From Devosia limi DSM 17137 (GTDB lineage Bacteria > Pseudomonadota > Alphaproteobacteria > Rhizobiales > Devosiaceae), in NCBI RefSeq assembly GCF_900128975.1, contig NZ_FQVC01000007.1, positions 1 through 64,000 on the forward strand: a stretch of 64,000 nucleotides of DNA. Direction: 5' to 3'. Shown here in pieces: positions 47,089-55,248 of the stretch (positions are counted from its first letter, which is position 1; each line of letters opens with the position of its first letter). The position numbers and the translations under genes are program-made. The notes under the pieces are model-generated. The model worked only from the letters and a program-made list of their open reading frames with translations, was not told where the DNA came from and searched no databases.

Positions 47089-47417
47089 TTGCGACCTCCT
47101 CTGTGTCTTTCGCAAGAGGATGGTATCCCGCGGGGAGCCGAATACAATCACTTAACTTACGAGCCGCCACCAAGTATTGGGAACGAAATCAAGCGCGCCG
47201 GAATCGCGCTGGCTTGCTGCAGGATTGGCCGGCGTCTCGTGAACGCGCGCTTCGGCTGATCGGCGAGACTGCCGGCGGCGAACTACCCCAGACCAGCATT
47301 TGGCGCCCCGCTCTGAAGGGCTCGACGCCAAGGCGAGGTCATTAGTTCCGCATGTATGCCGGAGGGAAGATCATCTCTTGGGAAATCATTGCGCTAACTG
47401 CACTTTCGCGAAGAAAG
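47089..47417. other. intergenic stretch, no supported gene
   Basis: About 330 bp between the GlsB-type gene and tRNA-Phe. Short frames exist on both strands, but none has a ribosome site, coding bias or recognisable product. The hairpin CACTTTC/GAAAGTG (47401-47419) directly at the 3' end of the tRNA may belong to its precursor trailer. Confidence 0.6.
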
Positions 47418-47493
47418 TGGTGCCCGGGACCGGAATCGAACCAGTGACACGCGGATTTTCAATCCGCTGCTCTACCAACTGAGCTACCCGGGC
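47418..47493 (-). tRNA. tRNA-Phe (GAA)
   Basis: Reading the minus strand: acceptor GCCCGGG, TA, D arm GCTC-AGTTGGTA-GAGC, anticodon arm GCGGA-TTGAAAA-TCCGC with anticodon GAA, T arm CTGGTTCGATTCCGG and CCCGGGC, discriminator A, encoded CCA (47418-47420). All stems pair. It sits downstream of yacG, its usual position in Hyphomicrobiales. Confidence 0.97.
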
Positions 47494-47620
47494 AAGGGGC
47501 TGGAGAAGTCCGGCCCCGCGTAATGCCTGCGCCTTATAGGAGATCGTTTTTGCGGGTGCAAGAGCGAAAGCAGCATGTGGAAAAGGTCTTTTGCAAAGAA
47601 CAGCTTCCGAAGGCCAGGCG

Positions 47621-47836
47621 TCAGATATTATCGTCCTCGTCATCGCCCGGAAGCGCGGGGATTGCGGCCTCGGAATCATCGGTTTTCCCGGCATCTCCGG
47701 GGATGACATAGACGCCGGTCAGCCAGCGATTAAGATCGACATCGGCGCAGCGCGATGAACAGAATGGACGGTATTTTTCCACTGCGGGCTTGCCGCAAAT
47801 CGGGCAGCGCTTGGTGGGCGTCGGTGTTTCGGTCAT
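47621..47836 (-). CDS. yacG: DNA gyrase inhibitor YacG (zinc-finger protein)
   Basis: 71 residues from the ATG at 47836, which shares a base with the maf stop (TGATG). Four zinc-binding cysteines are seen in CPICGKP and [15 protein letters not shown], followed by the acidic tail GDDEDDNI. In E. coli YacG binds GyrB and limits gyrase activity. Last gene of the hisD-infA-maf-yacG run and translationally coupled to maf. Confidence 0.93.
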   Translation of the reverse strand: MTETPTPTKRCPICGKPAVEKYRPFCSSRCADVDLNRWLTGVYVIPGDAGKTDDSEAAIPALPGDDEDDNI

Positions 47837-48474
47837 CAGACGCCCGACAGAGTCGACTGGTTGAGCCAGTTGAAATGCACAGGATAGCCCTCGCCGGCCA
47901 GCAGGGCGGCGGTTTCCATCAATGGCAGGCCGACCACGCCGGAATATGAGCCGACCAGCTTGACCACGAAGGCCCCGGCAATGCCCTGGATGGCATAGCC
48001 ACCGGCCTTGTCGCGCCATTCGGCTGACGCCAGGTAGGCTTCAATCTCGCGGGTGGAGAGGCGCTTGAAGCGGATGCGGGTTTCGACCAGACGCTGGCGC
48101 TTGGCGCCGGAGGGCGTCAGTACGGTCAGGGCGGTAAACACCCGGTGCGAGCGGCCCGAGAGCAGGCGGAGGCATTCGGAGGCCTCTTCCATGGTTTCGG
48201 CCTTGGGCAGGATGCGGCGGCCGACGGCGACGACCGTATCGGCGGCCAGCACCAGTGCATCGGCACCGAAGCCGGCGGAGCGCGCCTTGTGCTGGGCGGT
48301 CAATGCCTTGAGATCGGCAAGGCGAACCGCGAGCTTGCGCGGCAGTTCGGCCTTTTCGGGGGTCTCATCGACATGGGCCGGCACCAGATGTTCGGGATCA
48401 ATGCCGATCTGGTTGAGAAGCGCGAGGCGCCGCGGGGAGGCGGATGCCAGAATCAGGTCCGGGCGGCTGGCCAT
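47836..48474 (-). CDS. maf: Maf-family nucleoside triphosphate pyrophosphatase
   Basis: 212 residues. The Maf signature [19 protein letters not shown] and [19 protein letters not shown] are near the N-terminus; the C-terminal part has [28 protein letters not shown]. Members hydrolyse non-canonical or UTP/dTTP-type nucleotides in the cytoplasm, a housecleaning role. It follows infA by 10 bp and overlaps yacG by one base, so all three are one transcript. Confidence 0.95.
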   Translation of the reverse strand: MASRPDLILASASPRRLALLNQIGIDPEHLVPAHVDETPEKAELPRKLAVRLADLKALTAQHKARSAGFGADALVLAADTVVAVGRRILPKAETMEEASECLRLLSGRSHRVFTALTVLTPSGAKRQRLVETRIRFKRLSTREIEAYLASAEWRDKAGGYAIQGIAGAFVVKLVGSYSGVVGLPLMETAALLAGEGYPVHFNWLNQSTLSGV

Positions 48475-48484
48475 CGGCTATGCT

Positions 48485-48703
48485 CTACTTGAAACGATAG
48501 GTAATGCGACCCTTGGTCAGGTCATACGGCGTCATTTCGCACAACACCTTGTCACCAGCCAGAACACGGATACGGTTCTTGCGCATGCGGCCAGCGGTGT
48601 GGGCAATGATTTCATGGTCGTTTTCCAATTTGACCCGAAAGGTCGCATTGGGAAGCAATTCGATAACAACGCCCGGAAATTCGAGCACTTCTTCCTTCGC
48701 CAT
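48485..48703 (-). CDS. infA: Translation initiation factor IF-1
   Basis: 72 residues, exact family length. [30 protein letters not shown] and [15 protein letters not shown] are diagnostic of the OB-fold IF-1, which binds the 30S A site with IF-2 and IF-3. ATG 48703 follows AGGAGAC. It lies between the UPF0262-phosphatase gene (78 bp upstream) and maf. Confidence 0.98.
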   Translation of the reverse strand: MAKEEVLEFPGVVIELLPNATFRVKLENDHEIIAHTAGRMRKNRIRVLAGDKVLCEMTPYDLTKGRITYRFK

Positions 48704-48781
48704 ACTGTCTCCTGAAAAGACCCCGCGGCAGGTGGTCTTGCCGAACCAAGGGGTCGAAAATTTGCCGCAACCTAGCGGAAA

Positions 48782-49753
48782 TCAAGTAGTTTGTGAACCA
48801 CCGGAAACCAAGGCTTCCAACCGGGTGCGAACGCGCTTGCGCAAACTGTCGCGCAACTCGCGATAGGCCGCCAGAACCACTTCGCGATTGCCCTCGACCA
48901 ATGAGGGATCCTCGACCTGCCAATGTTCGACGGCGCCCGATTCCAGGCCCTTGCGCCGAACGGCTTCGGGCGCGTCCGCCGACAGCGTAATCACCAGATC
49001 AAAGCGGTTGGCCACCAGCTCATCCAGGATGTGGGGGGTATGAACGCTCATATCGATGCCGACCTCCTCCATTACCTCATAGACGAACTGATCGGCCTTG
49101 CCGCCATTGACGCCCACCGAGCGCGCAATAAGGCGGCCGGGAAACTGCTGGCGAGCCAGGGCAGCGGCGATGGGCGAGCGCACCGAGTTCATCGAGCAGA
49201 CGAACAGCACGCTGGGCAATTCGCTTTTGCTCTCATCGATGCGGCTGGCATAGGGCTGGACGGCGCAGATGAGGGTGAACAGGCGCCGCGCGGTATTGAG
49301 ATCGATGATCAGCTTGTTGTGAAGCCTGGTGCGCAGCAGCTCGGCGGCTTCATTGTGCATGCCGCGCCGCGCCATATCGACGGTTTCGATCTGGAAGGGC
49401 TGGGCCGAGCGGATGGCTTCGTAATAGGCGTCGCGGATGCGGAAGTAATCGCGGATCAGGCGGCGGAACGGGGTTAGCGAGAGATAGTGCGCAGCGATCG
49501 GCTGGAAGGTCTCGGGATGGCGCACATCGAGCACGATGGAATTGCCCACGATCGAGATATGCAGGGCGAACGGCCCCGTGGCGGCAACGCGGGCCGGCCG
49601 AAAGCTGTTCTCTTCCAAGAGATCATAGATGGCGATGCGCCATTCATGCACCTCGTCCGGATTGATCGAGGTGATGGTATTGGGGTCGAGCGTAACGGTG
49701 ACGAGGCGGTCGGTGTCGGTTTTATCGGCCACCTGCTGCATCGAAATGCTCAC
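48782..49753 (-). CDS. UPF0262 domain fused to a low-molecular-weight phosphotyrosine phosphatase-like domain
   Basis: 323 residues. Residues 1 to about 165 are a complete UPF0262 domain (DEVHEWRIAIYDLLEENSFRP, LSLTPFRRLIRDYFRIRDAYYEAIR). From about 180 the LMW-PTP/arsenate-reductase fold begins with the P-loop CSMNSVRS, Cys186 and Arg192 matching CX5R, and ends in DPSLVEGNREVV (general-acid Asp-Pro). In related Hyphomicrobiales I know these as two adjacent genes between hisD and infA; here one frame runs through both. It starts at 49753, overlapping the hisD stop by ATGA. Phosphatase substrate and UPF0262 role are unknown. Confidence 0.9.
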   Translation of the reverse strand: MSISMQQVADKTDTDRLVTVTLDPNTITSINPDEVHEWRIAIYDLLEENSFRPARVAATGPFALHISIVGNSIVLDVRHPETFQPIAAHYLSLTPFRRLIRDYFRIRDAYYEAIRSAQPFQIETVDMARRGMHNEAAELLRTRLHNKLIIDLNTARRLFTLICAVQPYASRIDESKSELPSVLFVCSMNSVRSPIAAALARQQFPGRLIARSVGVNGGKADQFVYEVMEEVGIDMSVHTPHILDELVANRFDLVITLSADAPEAVRRKGLESGAVEHWQVEDPSLVEGNREVVLAAYRELRDSLRKRVRTRLEALVSGGSQTT

Positions 49754-51042
49754 CGGTTGAGCCGGATGGAAATGGAGCGGCCATGGCCGTCCAGCGCCTC
49801 GACTTCGGCCAGGGTGATCGCGGCTTCGGCGAGCGCAGCCAGAGAAGACGGATCGCAGCCGAGAATGGAGGTGCGCTTGACGAAATCGAGCACGCCGAGC
49901 CCCGAGGCGAAACGCGCCGAACGCGCCGTGGGCAGGACGTGATTGGAGCCGCCGACATAATCGCCAATGGCTTCGGGCGTGTGGTGGCCAAGGAAAATGG
50001 CCCCGGCATGGCGAATGCGCGGTACCAGCGATTGCGGATCATCGATGGCCAGTTCGACATGCTCGGAGGCGATGCGATTGGCCAGGACCACAGCGGCATC
50101 CAGCGAGGCGACGGTGATGATGGCGCCGAATTCGTCCCAGCCGTCGCGCGCAATACCCTGCTTGGGCAGGAGGTTGAGCTGACGTTCGACCTCGGCGGCC
50201 ACGGCGTCGGCCAGACCCTTTTCGGTGGTGACGAGAATGGACTGGGCCCCTGCCCCATGTTCGGCCTGGGCAATCAGATCGGCCGCGACCCAGGCGGGAT
50301 TGGCCGAGCCATCGGCAATGACCAGCACTTCGGAGGGTCCGGCGATCATATCGATGCCGACCTGACCGAAGACCTGACGCTTGGCGGCGGCGACGAAGGC
50401 ATTGCCGGGGCCGACGATCTTGTCGACGCGGGCGATATGTTCGGTGCCATAGGCCAGGGCGGCCACGGCCTGGGCGCCGCCGACGCGATAGATTTCGGTG
50501 ACGCCGGCAATGCGGGCGGCCGCGAGGACAGCGGGATTGAGCTGGCCATGCGGCGCCGGCACGACCATGGCGATGCGCTCGACGCCGGCAACCTTGGCGG
50601 GCACGGCATTCATCAACACCGAGGACGGATAGGAGGCCAGGCCACCAGGCACATAGATGCCAACGGCTTCGACGGCGGTCCAGCGGGTGCCAAGGGTGAC
50701 GCCGAGATGGTCCTGATAGATATGGTCGACCGGCAGCTGTTTGGCGTGGTGGGCGCGGATACGGTCATGGGCGGTCTGCAGGGCCGCGACGACCTCGGGG
50801 CCGACGCGATTGGCTTCGGCCTCGATCTCGGCATCGGAGATGCGCAGCGTTGCCGGGGCGACATCGGACTTATCGAAGGTATTGGTCCATTCCACCACCG
50901 CCGCGTCGCCGCGGGCGCGCACATCGGCGATGATATTGGCAACCACATCACCGACTTCCTGGGAGGCTTCGCGCTTGCCGGCCAGCAGGGCGGCAAAACG
51001 CTGCTCGAAATCGGCGTCGTGGCTGTCGAGACGAATGGGCAT
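49750..51042 (-). CDS. hisD: Histidinol dehydrogenase
   Basis: 430 residues from the ATG at 51042, with AAGGA at eight bases; longer frames have no similarity. HisD motifs: [60 protein letters not shown] and [23 protein letters not shown]. It catalyses the last two oxidations of histidine synthesis with NAD and zinc. Translationally coupled to the UPF0262 fusion downstream and 29 bp after the DUF2948 gene. Confidence 0.97.
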   Translation of the reverse strand: MPIRLDSHDADFEQRFAALLAGKREASQEVGDVVANIIADVRARGDAAVVEWTNTFDKSDVAPATLRISDAEIEAEANRVGPEVVAALQTAHDRIRAHHAKQLPVDHIYQDHLGVTLGTRWTAVEAVGIYVPGGLASYPSSVLMNAVPAKVAGVERIAMVVPAPHGQLNPAVLAAARIAGVTEIYRVGGAQAVAALAYGTEHIARVDKIVGPGNAFVAAAKRQVFGQVGIDMIAGPSEVLVIADGSANPAWVAADLIAQAEHGAGAQSILVTTEKGLADAVAAEVERQLNLLPKQGIARDGWDEFGAIITVASLDAAVVLANRIASEHVELAIDDPQSLVPRIRHAGAIFLGHHTPEAIGDYVGGSNHVLPTARSARFASGLGVLDFVKRTSILGCDPSSLAALAEAAITLAEVEALDGHGRSISIRLNR

Positions 51043-51071
51043 GAGCAGTCCTTGCAGAGGCAGTGTTTGGA

Positions 51072-51509
51072 TCAGTCGATAGCGTGGGTGGGCTTGGCGC
51101 TGGCGGCCCAGGTGGCGCCGAGATCGGCGAGGCGGGCTTCGAGGCATTCGACGCCGAGCCGCACCGTGCCGCCGCCGGCAAAGCTCAGCTCGACAATGCC
51201 GGCCGGGCCATCGACGGGCATGAAGGTGATGGCGAGGAGGTTGAGCACCCCCTCATGGGCATTGGTATCGATGCCGGCGGTGACGACGGACTGGACCGCA
51301 TCGAAATGCAGGGCGGCGCGCTTGCGCTGGCCTTTGTCGCGGCGGCCGTGCTGGCCGGTCTCCCAATCGAAGCGGTTCATCAACAGCGCAAAACGGCGGT
51401 CGCCACGGGCATAGCCCATATCGGCAATGCGGACCACGGCATCCTGCACATGGGCAGAGATCACCTCAAGGTCTTCGGTATCGAGCGCCAGCAGCTTGAG
51501 ATCGGTCAT
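51072..51509 (-). CDS. DUF2948-family protein
   Basis: 145 residues. LKLLALDTEDLEVISAHVQDAVVRIADMGY and RFALLMNRFDWE are typical of the DUF2948 family that sits next to hisD in Hyphomicrobiales. No known activity, no membrane helix. First gene of the hisD operon on this strand. In relatives its upstream neighbour is murA; here murA lies 5 kb away beyond the repeat region and efflux operon. Confidence 0.88.
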   Translation of the reverse strand: MTDLKLLALDTEDLEVISAHVQDAVVRIADMGYARGDRRFALLMNRFDWETGQHGRRDKGQRKRAALHFDAVQSVVTAGIDTNAHEGVLNLLAITFMPVDGPAGIVELSFAGGGTVRLGVECLEARLADLGATWAASAKPTHAID

Positions 51510-51952
51510 GATGTTGTCGGCCCTATTCGCAACGGAAACGACCCTATCTGGTCACACCCCGCCCGATCTACAAGTTTGTCGGTAGCGGGGCAATCCGGGG
51601 CCGTGGCGATGACGGAGAAAATCGGCGTGCGGGCGCGCCGCGCGGGGTGACCGGCGGTTGCGGGGACTGCGTTGCATGCGGCGAAACGGGCCTCATGAGT
51701 TTTGAATATGCGAGACACCGCCTCGCCGCATGCGATGGGTTTTCTGGAACTCAGGTGCGGCCGACCTTTTGAGCTTAGGCCGACACAGCCCCCATGGACC
51801 CAAGGGGAGGCGAACGCCCCCCTCTCCCATCTGCCTCCCACAAGCCGGTTCGCGCGACCCCGCAGCTATCGTGGGTGAGTGCGGGGAGTATGCAGGAGGG
51901 TGGAGGGGGCGGGGATAAGTTTCGGTTTTGTCGCCATTCAGCGTTTGCGAGG

Positions 51953-51987
51953 CCCCCACCCTTGATCCCTCCCCCCCAGGGGGAGGG
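51953..51987. repeat. family A repeat, single arm
   Basis: CCCCCACCCTTGATCCCTCC followed by CCCCAGGGGGAGGG matches the left arm of the complete element at 7121-7157 except for the loop region. No matching right arm lies within 100 bp. Confidence 0.8.
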
Positions 51988-52034
51988 TGTCGCAGTCGGT
52001 ATACCCCTCCCAAATTACCGGGGGTGCCCGGGCG

Positions 52035-52108
52035 TGACCCGCGGGTCTCGGGTCACAATCGCTGTGCGGTGCGGAGGAGAGTGGCCCACGGGTCAGGCCC
52101 GTGGGCAG
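52035..52108 (+). repeat. 74-bp direct repeat, copy 1
   Basis: Identical over 74 bases to 52332-52405, 297 bp further on. It begins TGACCCGCGGGTCTCGGGTC and ends in the hairpin GCCCACGGG-TCAGG-CCCGTGGGC plus AG. Flanks also share weaker similarity (GGGG-TGCCCG on the left, CGGTGG on the right). Confidence 0.93.
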
Positions 52109-52147
52109 CACGGTGGGTGGATTTTGACCCGAGTTTGCGGCGCCATA

Positions 52148-52284
52148 CCCCCACCCTGCTCGATGACGGACTTAGAAAGCTAAGTCTTATCTCGCATCCC
52201 TCCCCACAAGGGGGTCGACTGATGGAATGGTGATGGAGCAGCAGTCATCTCCCTCTCCCTTTTGGGAGGGAGCAAGGGTGGGGG
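52148..52284. repeat. family A repeat, interrupted copy
   Basis: The left side has CCCCCACCC (52148-52156), then about 37 bp of unrelated sequence containing the 7-bp hairpin GACTTAG-AAAG-CTAAGTC (52169-52186), then CATCCCTCCCCACAAGGGGG. The right arm, 52249-52284, ends GGGAGGGAGCAAGGGTGGGG. The left arm therefore looks split by an insertion compared with the copy at 7121-7244. Confidence 0.7.
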
Positions 52285-52331
52285 TGCTGACGGGCATAGT
52301 CTCGCCCAGTTCACGGGGCTGCCCGCGGGCT

Positions 52332-52405
52332 TGACCCGCGGGTCTCGGGTCACAATCGCTGTGCGGTGCGGAGGAGAGTGGCCCACGGGTCAGGCCCGTG
52401 GGCAG
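52332..52405 (+). repeat. 74-bp direct repeat, copy 2
   Basis: Exact second copy of 52035-52108. Together the two copies bracket the interrupted family A element, so the arrangement is duplicate / family A / duplicate, followed by a family C arm at 52481. Confidence 0.93.
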
Positions 52406-52480
52406 AGCGGTGGATGGGATGATGCGTAGTGGTATGAGAGGCGAACTGCGTCTAGCGGGGAGCGCAGTACTGGGAAAGGA

Positions 52481-52509
52481 AACTGGATCCCGGCTTTCGC
52501 CGGGATGAC
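52481..52509. repeat. family C repeat, single arm
   Basis: AACTGGATCCCGGC-TTTC-GCCGGGATGAC, identical over this core to the copy at 35451-35480. It is about 200 bp upstream of the tetR start. Confidence 0.85.
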
Positions 52510-52663
52510 GCGGTGGGGGCTCTGCCTCCTTCTCCCTTCTTGCCCCTCTTTCACTCCGCCTCCTTTCTCCCTCCACCTCGCTTCCCGCCGCCCGCCCTCA
52601 TCGCCGTCACTCGCCCTCGCGCCGGCCCCTTCCCGCCCCGGCTCATTGCCACCCCCTTGCAAC

Positions 52664-52681
52664 TAACTGACCAGTCAGTTA
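52664..52681. promoter_or_regulatory. TetR-type operator upstream of the efflux operon
   Basis: TAACTGAC-CA-GTCAGTTA has perfect 8-bp arms around a 2-bp centre, followed by ATTTATATT, which could serve as a -10 region. It ends 31 bp before the tetR start, the place expected for autorepression. A second, nearly identical site is at 59532 (CTGACC[A/G]GTCAGTTATTT shared by both). Confidence 0.8.
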
Positions 52682-52712
52682 TTTATATTGAGGACAAGAA
52701 TGGATACGGGCG

Positions 52713-53354
52713 ATGGACAAGCAACCGAAATTCAAGCGTCGGGCGGAGGCGCGGCCGGATGAAGTGCTGGATGCAGCGCTGGAGATGTTTCTGGAGAAGG
52801 GGTTTGCTGCCGCCAAGGTTGAGGATGTGGCGCGGCGGGCGGGGGTCTCCAAGGGACTGGTTTATCTTTATTTTCCATCCAAAGACGCCTTGCTGGAGGC
52901 AATAGTGCGCCGGGCGATTTCGCCGGTGGCGGATTCGGCGCTGGCGCAATTGGCGGTGGTCGAGGGGGACCCGCGCGTGGCTTTGCGGCGCGTGATCGGG
53001 GCATTGATGGTGCAGTTGAGCGATCCCCAACGCATGGCCATTCCCAAGCTGATCCTGCGCGAGGCCTGGCAATTTCCCAAGGTGGCGGAGATGTATCGGC
53101 GCGAAGTGCTCGACCGGGCGATCCCGGCGGTGACGGCGTTGCTGCAGCGCGGAATGGATCAGGGCTATCTGCGCCAGCTGGATGCGGAACTGACGGTGCG
53201 CTCGCTTGTCGGGCCGATTGCGGTGCACCTGATGCTGGCAGAGGTGTTCGACATCGCGCCCGGGGATGGCCTGGCGCTGGAGCGGTTCATGGACAACCAC
53301 CTGGCCATTCTGTTTGACGGGCTGAGTGCGCACCCGATGGAGCATGGGCAATGA
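52713..53354 (+). CDS. TetR-family transcriptional regulator of the efflux operon
   Basis: 213 residues. The N-terminal helix-turn-helix is clear: ILDAAL-type start (VLDAALEMFLEKGFAAAKVEDVARRAGVSKGLVYLYFPSKDALLEAIV). The C-terminal ligand domain includes LILREAWQFPKVAEMYRREVL, as in CecR/YbiH-like regulators. It probably represses its own operon through 52664-52681 and releases on binding the pump's substrate. Its stop overlaps the hlyD-type gene by ATGA. Together with the next three genes it resembles the cecR-ybhGFSR arrangement, but with only one permease. Confidence 0.92.
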   Translation: MDKQPKFKRRAEARPDEVLDAALEMFLEKGFAAAKVEDVARRAGVSKGLVYLYFPSKDALLEAIVRRAISPVADSALAQLAVVEGDPRVALRRVIGALMVQLSDPQRMAIPKLILREAWQFPKVAEMYRREVLDRAIPAVTALLQRGMDQGYLRQLDAELTVRSLVGPIAVHLMLAEVFDIAPGDGLALERFMDNHLAILFDGLSAHPMEHGQ

Positions 53355-54295
53355 ACGAGTTCCTTGCCGGGATATTAGCGGCGATCATGAGCCTCCTACC
53401 GGGGCACGACGCCCCCGCCGGGTTCACTGGGTATCTGGAGGCAGACTATGTCTATGCCGCGCCGGTGGCGGGTGGCACGCTGAGCCAATTGCCGGTGGCC
53501 GAGGGTGGCACGGTGGCGATTGGCGATGTGCTGTTTGGACTGAGCCGGGCGCAACAGGCGGCGCAGGTGGCGGCAGCCGAAGCACGGGTGGTGGCAGCGC
53601 AGGCGACGCTGGACAATCTGGTGACCGGCAGCCGGGAGCCGGAAATCGAGGTGATCCGCGCCACCCTGACGAAGGCGGAGTCGGATCTGGCGCTGGCGCG
53701 CTCCACGCTGGAGCGGACGCAAAAACTCTATGCCGGCGGGACGGCGACGCGGGCGCAGCTGGAGCAGAACCAGGCGCAACTGGCCAGCGCCGAAGCGCAG
53801 GTGGCCCAGCTCAAGGCGCAGGTGCAGGTGGCGGAACTGCCGGCGCGCAATGCCCAGCAGGTAGCGGCGGAGGCCAATCTGACAGCGGCGATTGCCGATG
53901 CCGAAGGGGCACGGATCAATCTGGATGACCGGACGGTGACGGCGCCGGTGGCCGGCGTCATCGACAGCATTTTCTACAAGGTGGGCGAGATGGTGCCGGC
54001 GGGGTCGCCGGTGCTGTCGATCCGCCCGGATGGGCAGATCAAGGCGCGGTTCTATGTGGGTGAGGCGGCACGGTCCCAACTCGGCATCGGGCAGGCAGTG
54101 CGCGTTGCCTGCGATGGCTGCGCCGCCGACATGACGGCGCGGATCAGCAAGTTGGCGGCCGAACCGCAGACGACGCCGCCGGTGATCTATTCGCGCGACG
54201 AGCGGGCACGGCTGGTGTTCCTGGCCGAGGCGGTGCTGGATGCGCCGGGCGGGTTGCTGCCGGGCCAGCCGGTGACCGTGACGCTGCTGCCATGA
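53351..54295 (+). CDS. HlyD-family membrane-fusion (adaptor) protein
   Basis: 314 residues. A short hydrophobic N-terminus (FLAGILAAIMSLLPG) anchors or exports it; then the lipoyl half-motif GYLEADYVYAAPVAGGTLSQLPVAEGGTVAIGDVLFGL, a long Ala/Gln-rich coiled coil (about 65-185) and the second half VTAPVAGVIDSIFYKVGEMVPAGSPVLSI. This is the YbhG-like periplasmic adaptor of an ABC exporter. Start and stop both overlap neighbouring genes by ATGA. Confidence 0.92.
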   Translation: MNEFLAGILAAIMSLLPGHDAPAGFTGYLEADYVYAAPVAGGTLSQLPVAEGGTVAIGDVLFGLSRAQQAAQVAAAEARVVAAQATLDNLVTGSREPEIEVIRATLTKAESDLALARSTLERTQKLYAGGTATRAQLEQNQAQLASAEAQVAQLKAQVQVAELPARNAQQVAAEANLTAAIADAEGARINLDDRTVTAPVAGVIDSIFYKVGEMVPAGSPVLSIRPDGQIKARFYVGEAARSQLGIGQAVRVACDGCAADMTARISKLAAEPQTTPPVIYSRDERARLVFLAEAVLDAPGGLLPGQPVTVTLLP

Positions 54296-55248
54296 GCGCC
54301 CAGCCGCAGCCGGCCATTGCCGTCACCGGGCTGACCAAGGTGTTTGGCGGGCGCAAGGTGGTGGACGATTTCGACATCTCGGTGCCGCGCGGCGCGATCT
54401 ATGGGTTTCTGGGCCCCAATGGCTCGGGCAAGACCACGACGATCCGCATGCTGTGTGGCCTGCTGACGCCCGACGCCGGGGACGGGCAATGCCTGGGCTT
54501 TGACGTCCGGCGCGAGGCGGACGCGATCAAGGCCGAGGTCGGCTATATGACGCAGAAATTCTCGCTCTACGAGGACCTGTCGATCCGCGAAAATCTCGAT
54601 TTCGTGGCGCGCATGTATGGGGTGGCCGGCCGCAAGGCGCGGGTGGACCGGGCGCTGGCCGAGCTGGGGCTGGCCGATCGCGCCCGGCAATTGGCGGGGA
54701 CGCTATCGGGCGGCTGGAAGCAGCGGCTGGCGCTGGCGGCCTGCCTGATCCACGATCCGAAACTGCTGCTGCTCGACGAGCCGACCGCCGGCGTCGATCC
54801 CAAGGCGCGGCGCGATTTCTGGGACGAGATCCGACGGCTGAGCAAGGCGGGCGTCACCGTGCTGGTATCGACCCATTACATGGACGAGGCGGTGCAGTGC
54901 GATTTCATCGCCTATATCGCCTATGGCAAGAAGCTGATCGACGGGCCGGCAGCACAAATTCCCACCATGGTGGGGCTGACCACCTGGCGCGTCTCGGGGC
55001 CGGAACTGGGCAAGCTGGAAGAGCGGCTGCACGGAATGCCCGGGGTGTTGCAGGTGGCCCGGTTTGGTTCGGTGCTGCATGTGTCGGGCATTGATGGGGC
55101 AGCGCTGGAGGCGAGCGTCCGCCAGCTCGAGGCCGAGGGCACGCATCAGTGGAGCCTGCAGCCGGCCGGGCTGGAAGAGGCATTCATCTACCTGATGGCC
55201 GGGGCACGCGACAATTTTGCCGGCGACCCGGCGGGAGCGCCGCTATGA
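54292..55248 (+). CDS. ABC exporter ATP-binding protein (YbhF/DrrA-like)
   Basis: 318 residues with one nucleotide-binding domain: Walker A GPNGSGKT, Q-loop MTQKFSLYEDLSIRENL, signature LSGGWKQRLALA, Walker B LLLLDEPTAGVDP and switch His in VSTHYMDEA. The C-terminal 90 residues match the accessory domain of DrrA/CcmA-type exporters. YbhF of E. coli has two such domains; here there is one. It drives the permease at 55245 and is coupled to both neighbours by ATGA overlaps. Confidence 0.94.
   Translation: MSAQPQPAIAVTGLTKVFGGRKVVDDFDISVPRGAIYGFLGPNGSGKTTTIRMLCGLLTPDAGDGQCLGFDVRREADAIKAEVGYMTQKFSLYEDLSIRENLDFVARMYGVAGRKARVDRALAELGLADRARQLAGTLSGGWKQRLALAACLIHDPKLLLLDEPTAGVDPKARRDFWDEIRRLSKAGVTVLVSTHYMDEAVQCDFIAYIAYGKKLIDGPAAQIPTMVGLTTWRVSGPELGKLEERLHGMPGVLQVARFGSVLHVSGIDGAALEASVRQLEAEGTHQWSLQPAGLEEAFIYLMAGARDNFAGDPAGAPL

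Larger units (their letters stand above)
51510..52712. other. 1.2-kb gene-free repeat mosaic
   Basis: No convincing gene. The stretch is built from family A and C repeats, a 74-bp direct duplication, several GC-rich hairpins (for example GCCCACGGG-TCAGG-CCCGTGGGC inside each duplicate) and, at the right end, the TetR operator. Proline- or arginine-rich frames that cross it follow the repeats and lack starts or families. It marks the left edge of the segment that separates DUF2948 from murA. Confidence 0.8.

Noticed and set aside
47089..47417. Gene fragment beside tRNA-Phe
   Set aside because: Frames such as 47076-47345 have no start signal or recognisable similarity, and there is no repeated tRNA end to mark an attachment site.
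49783..51414. 543-codon plus-strand frame opposite hisD
   Set aside because: hisD and DUF2948 are unmistakable on the minus strand.
51693..52576. Several Pro/Arg-rich frames on both strands in the repeat mosaic
   Set aside because: They follow repeat boundaries, lack starts with ribosome sites and look like translated palindromes.
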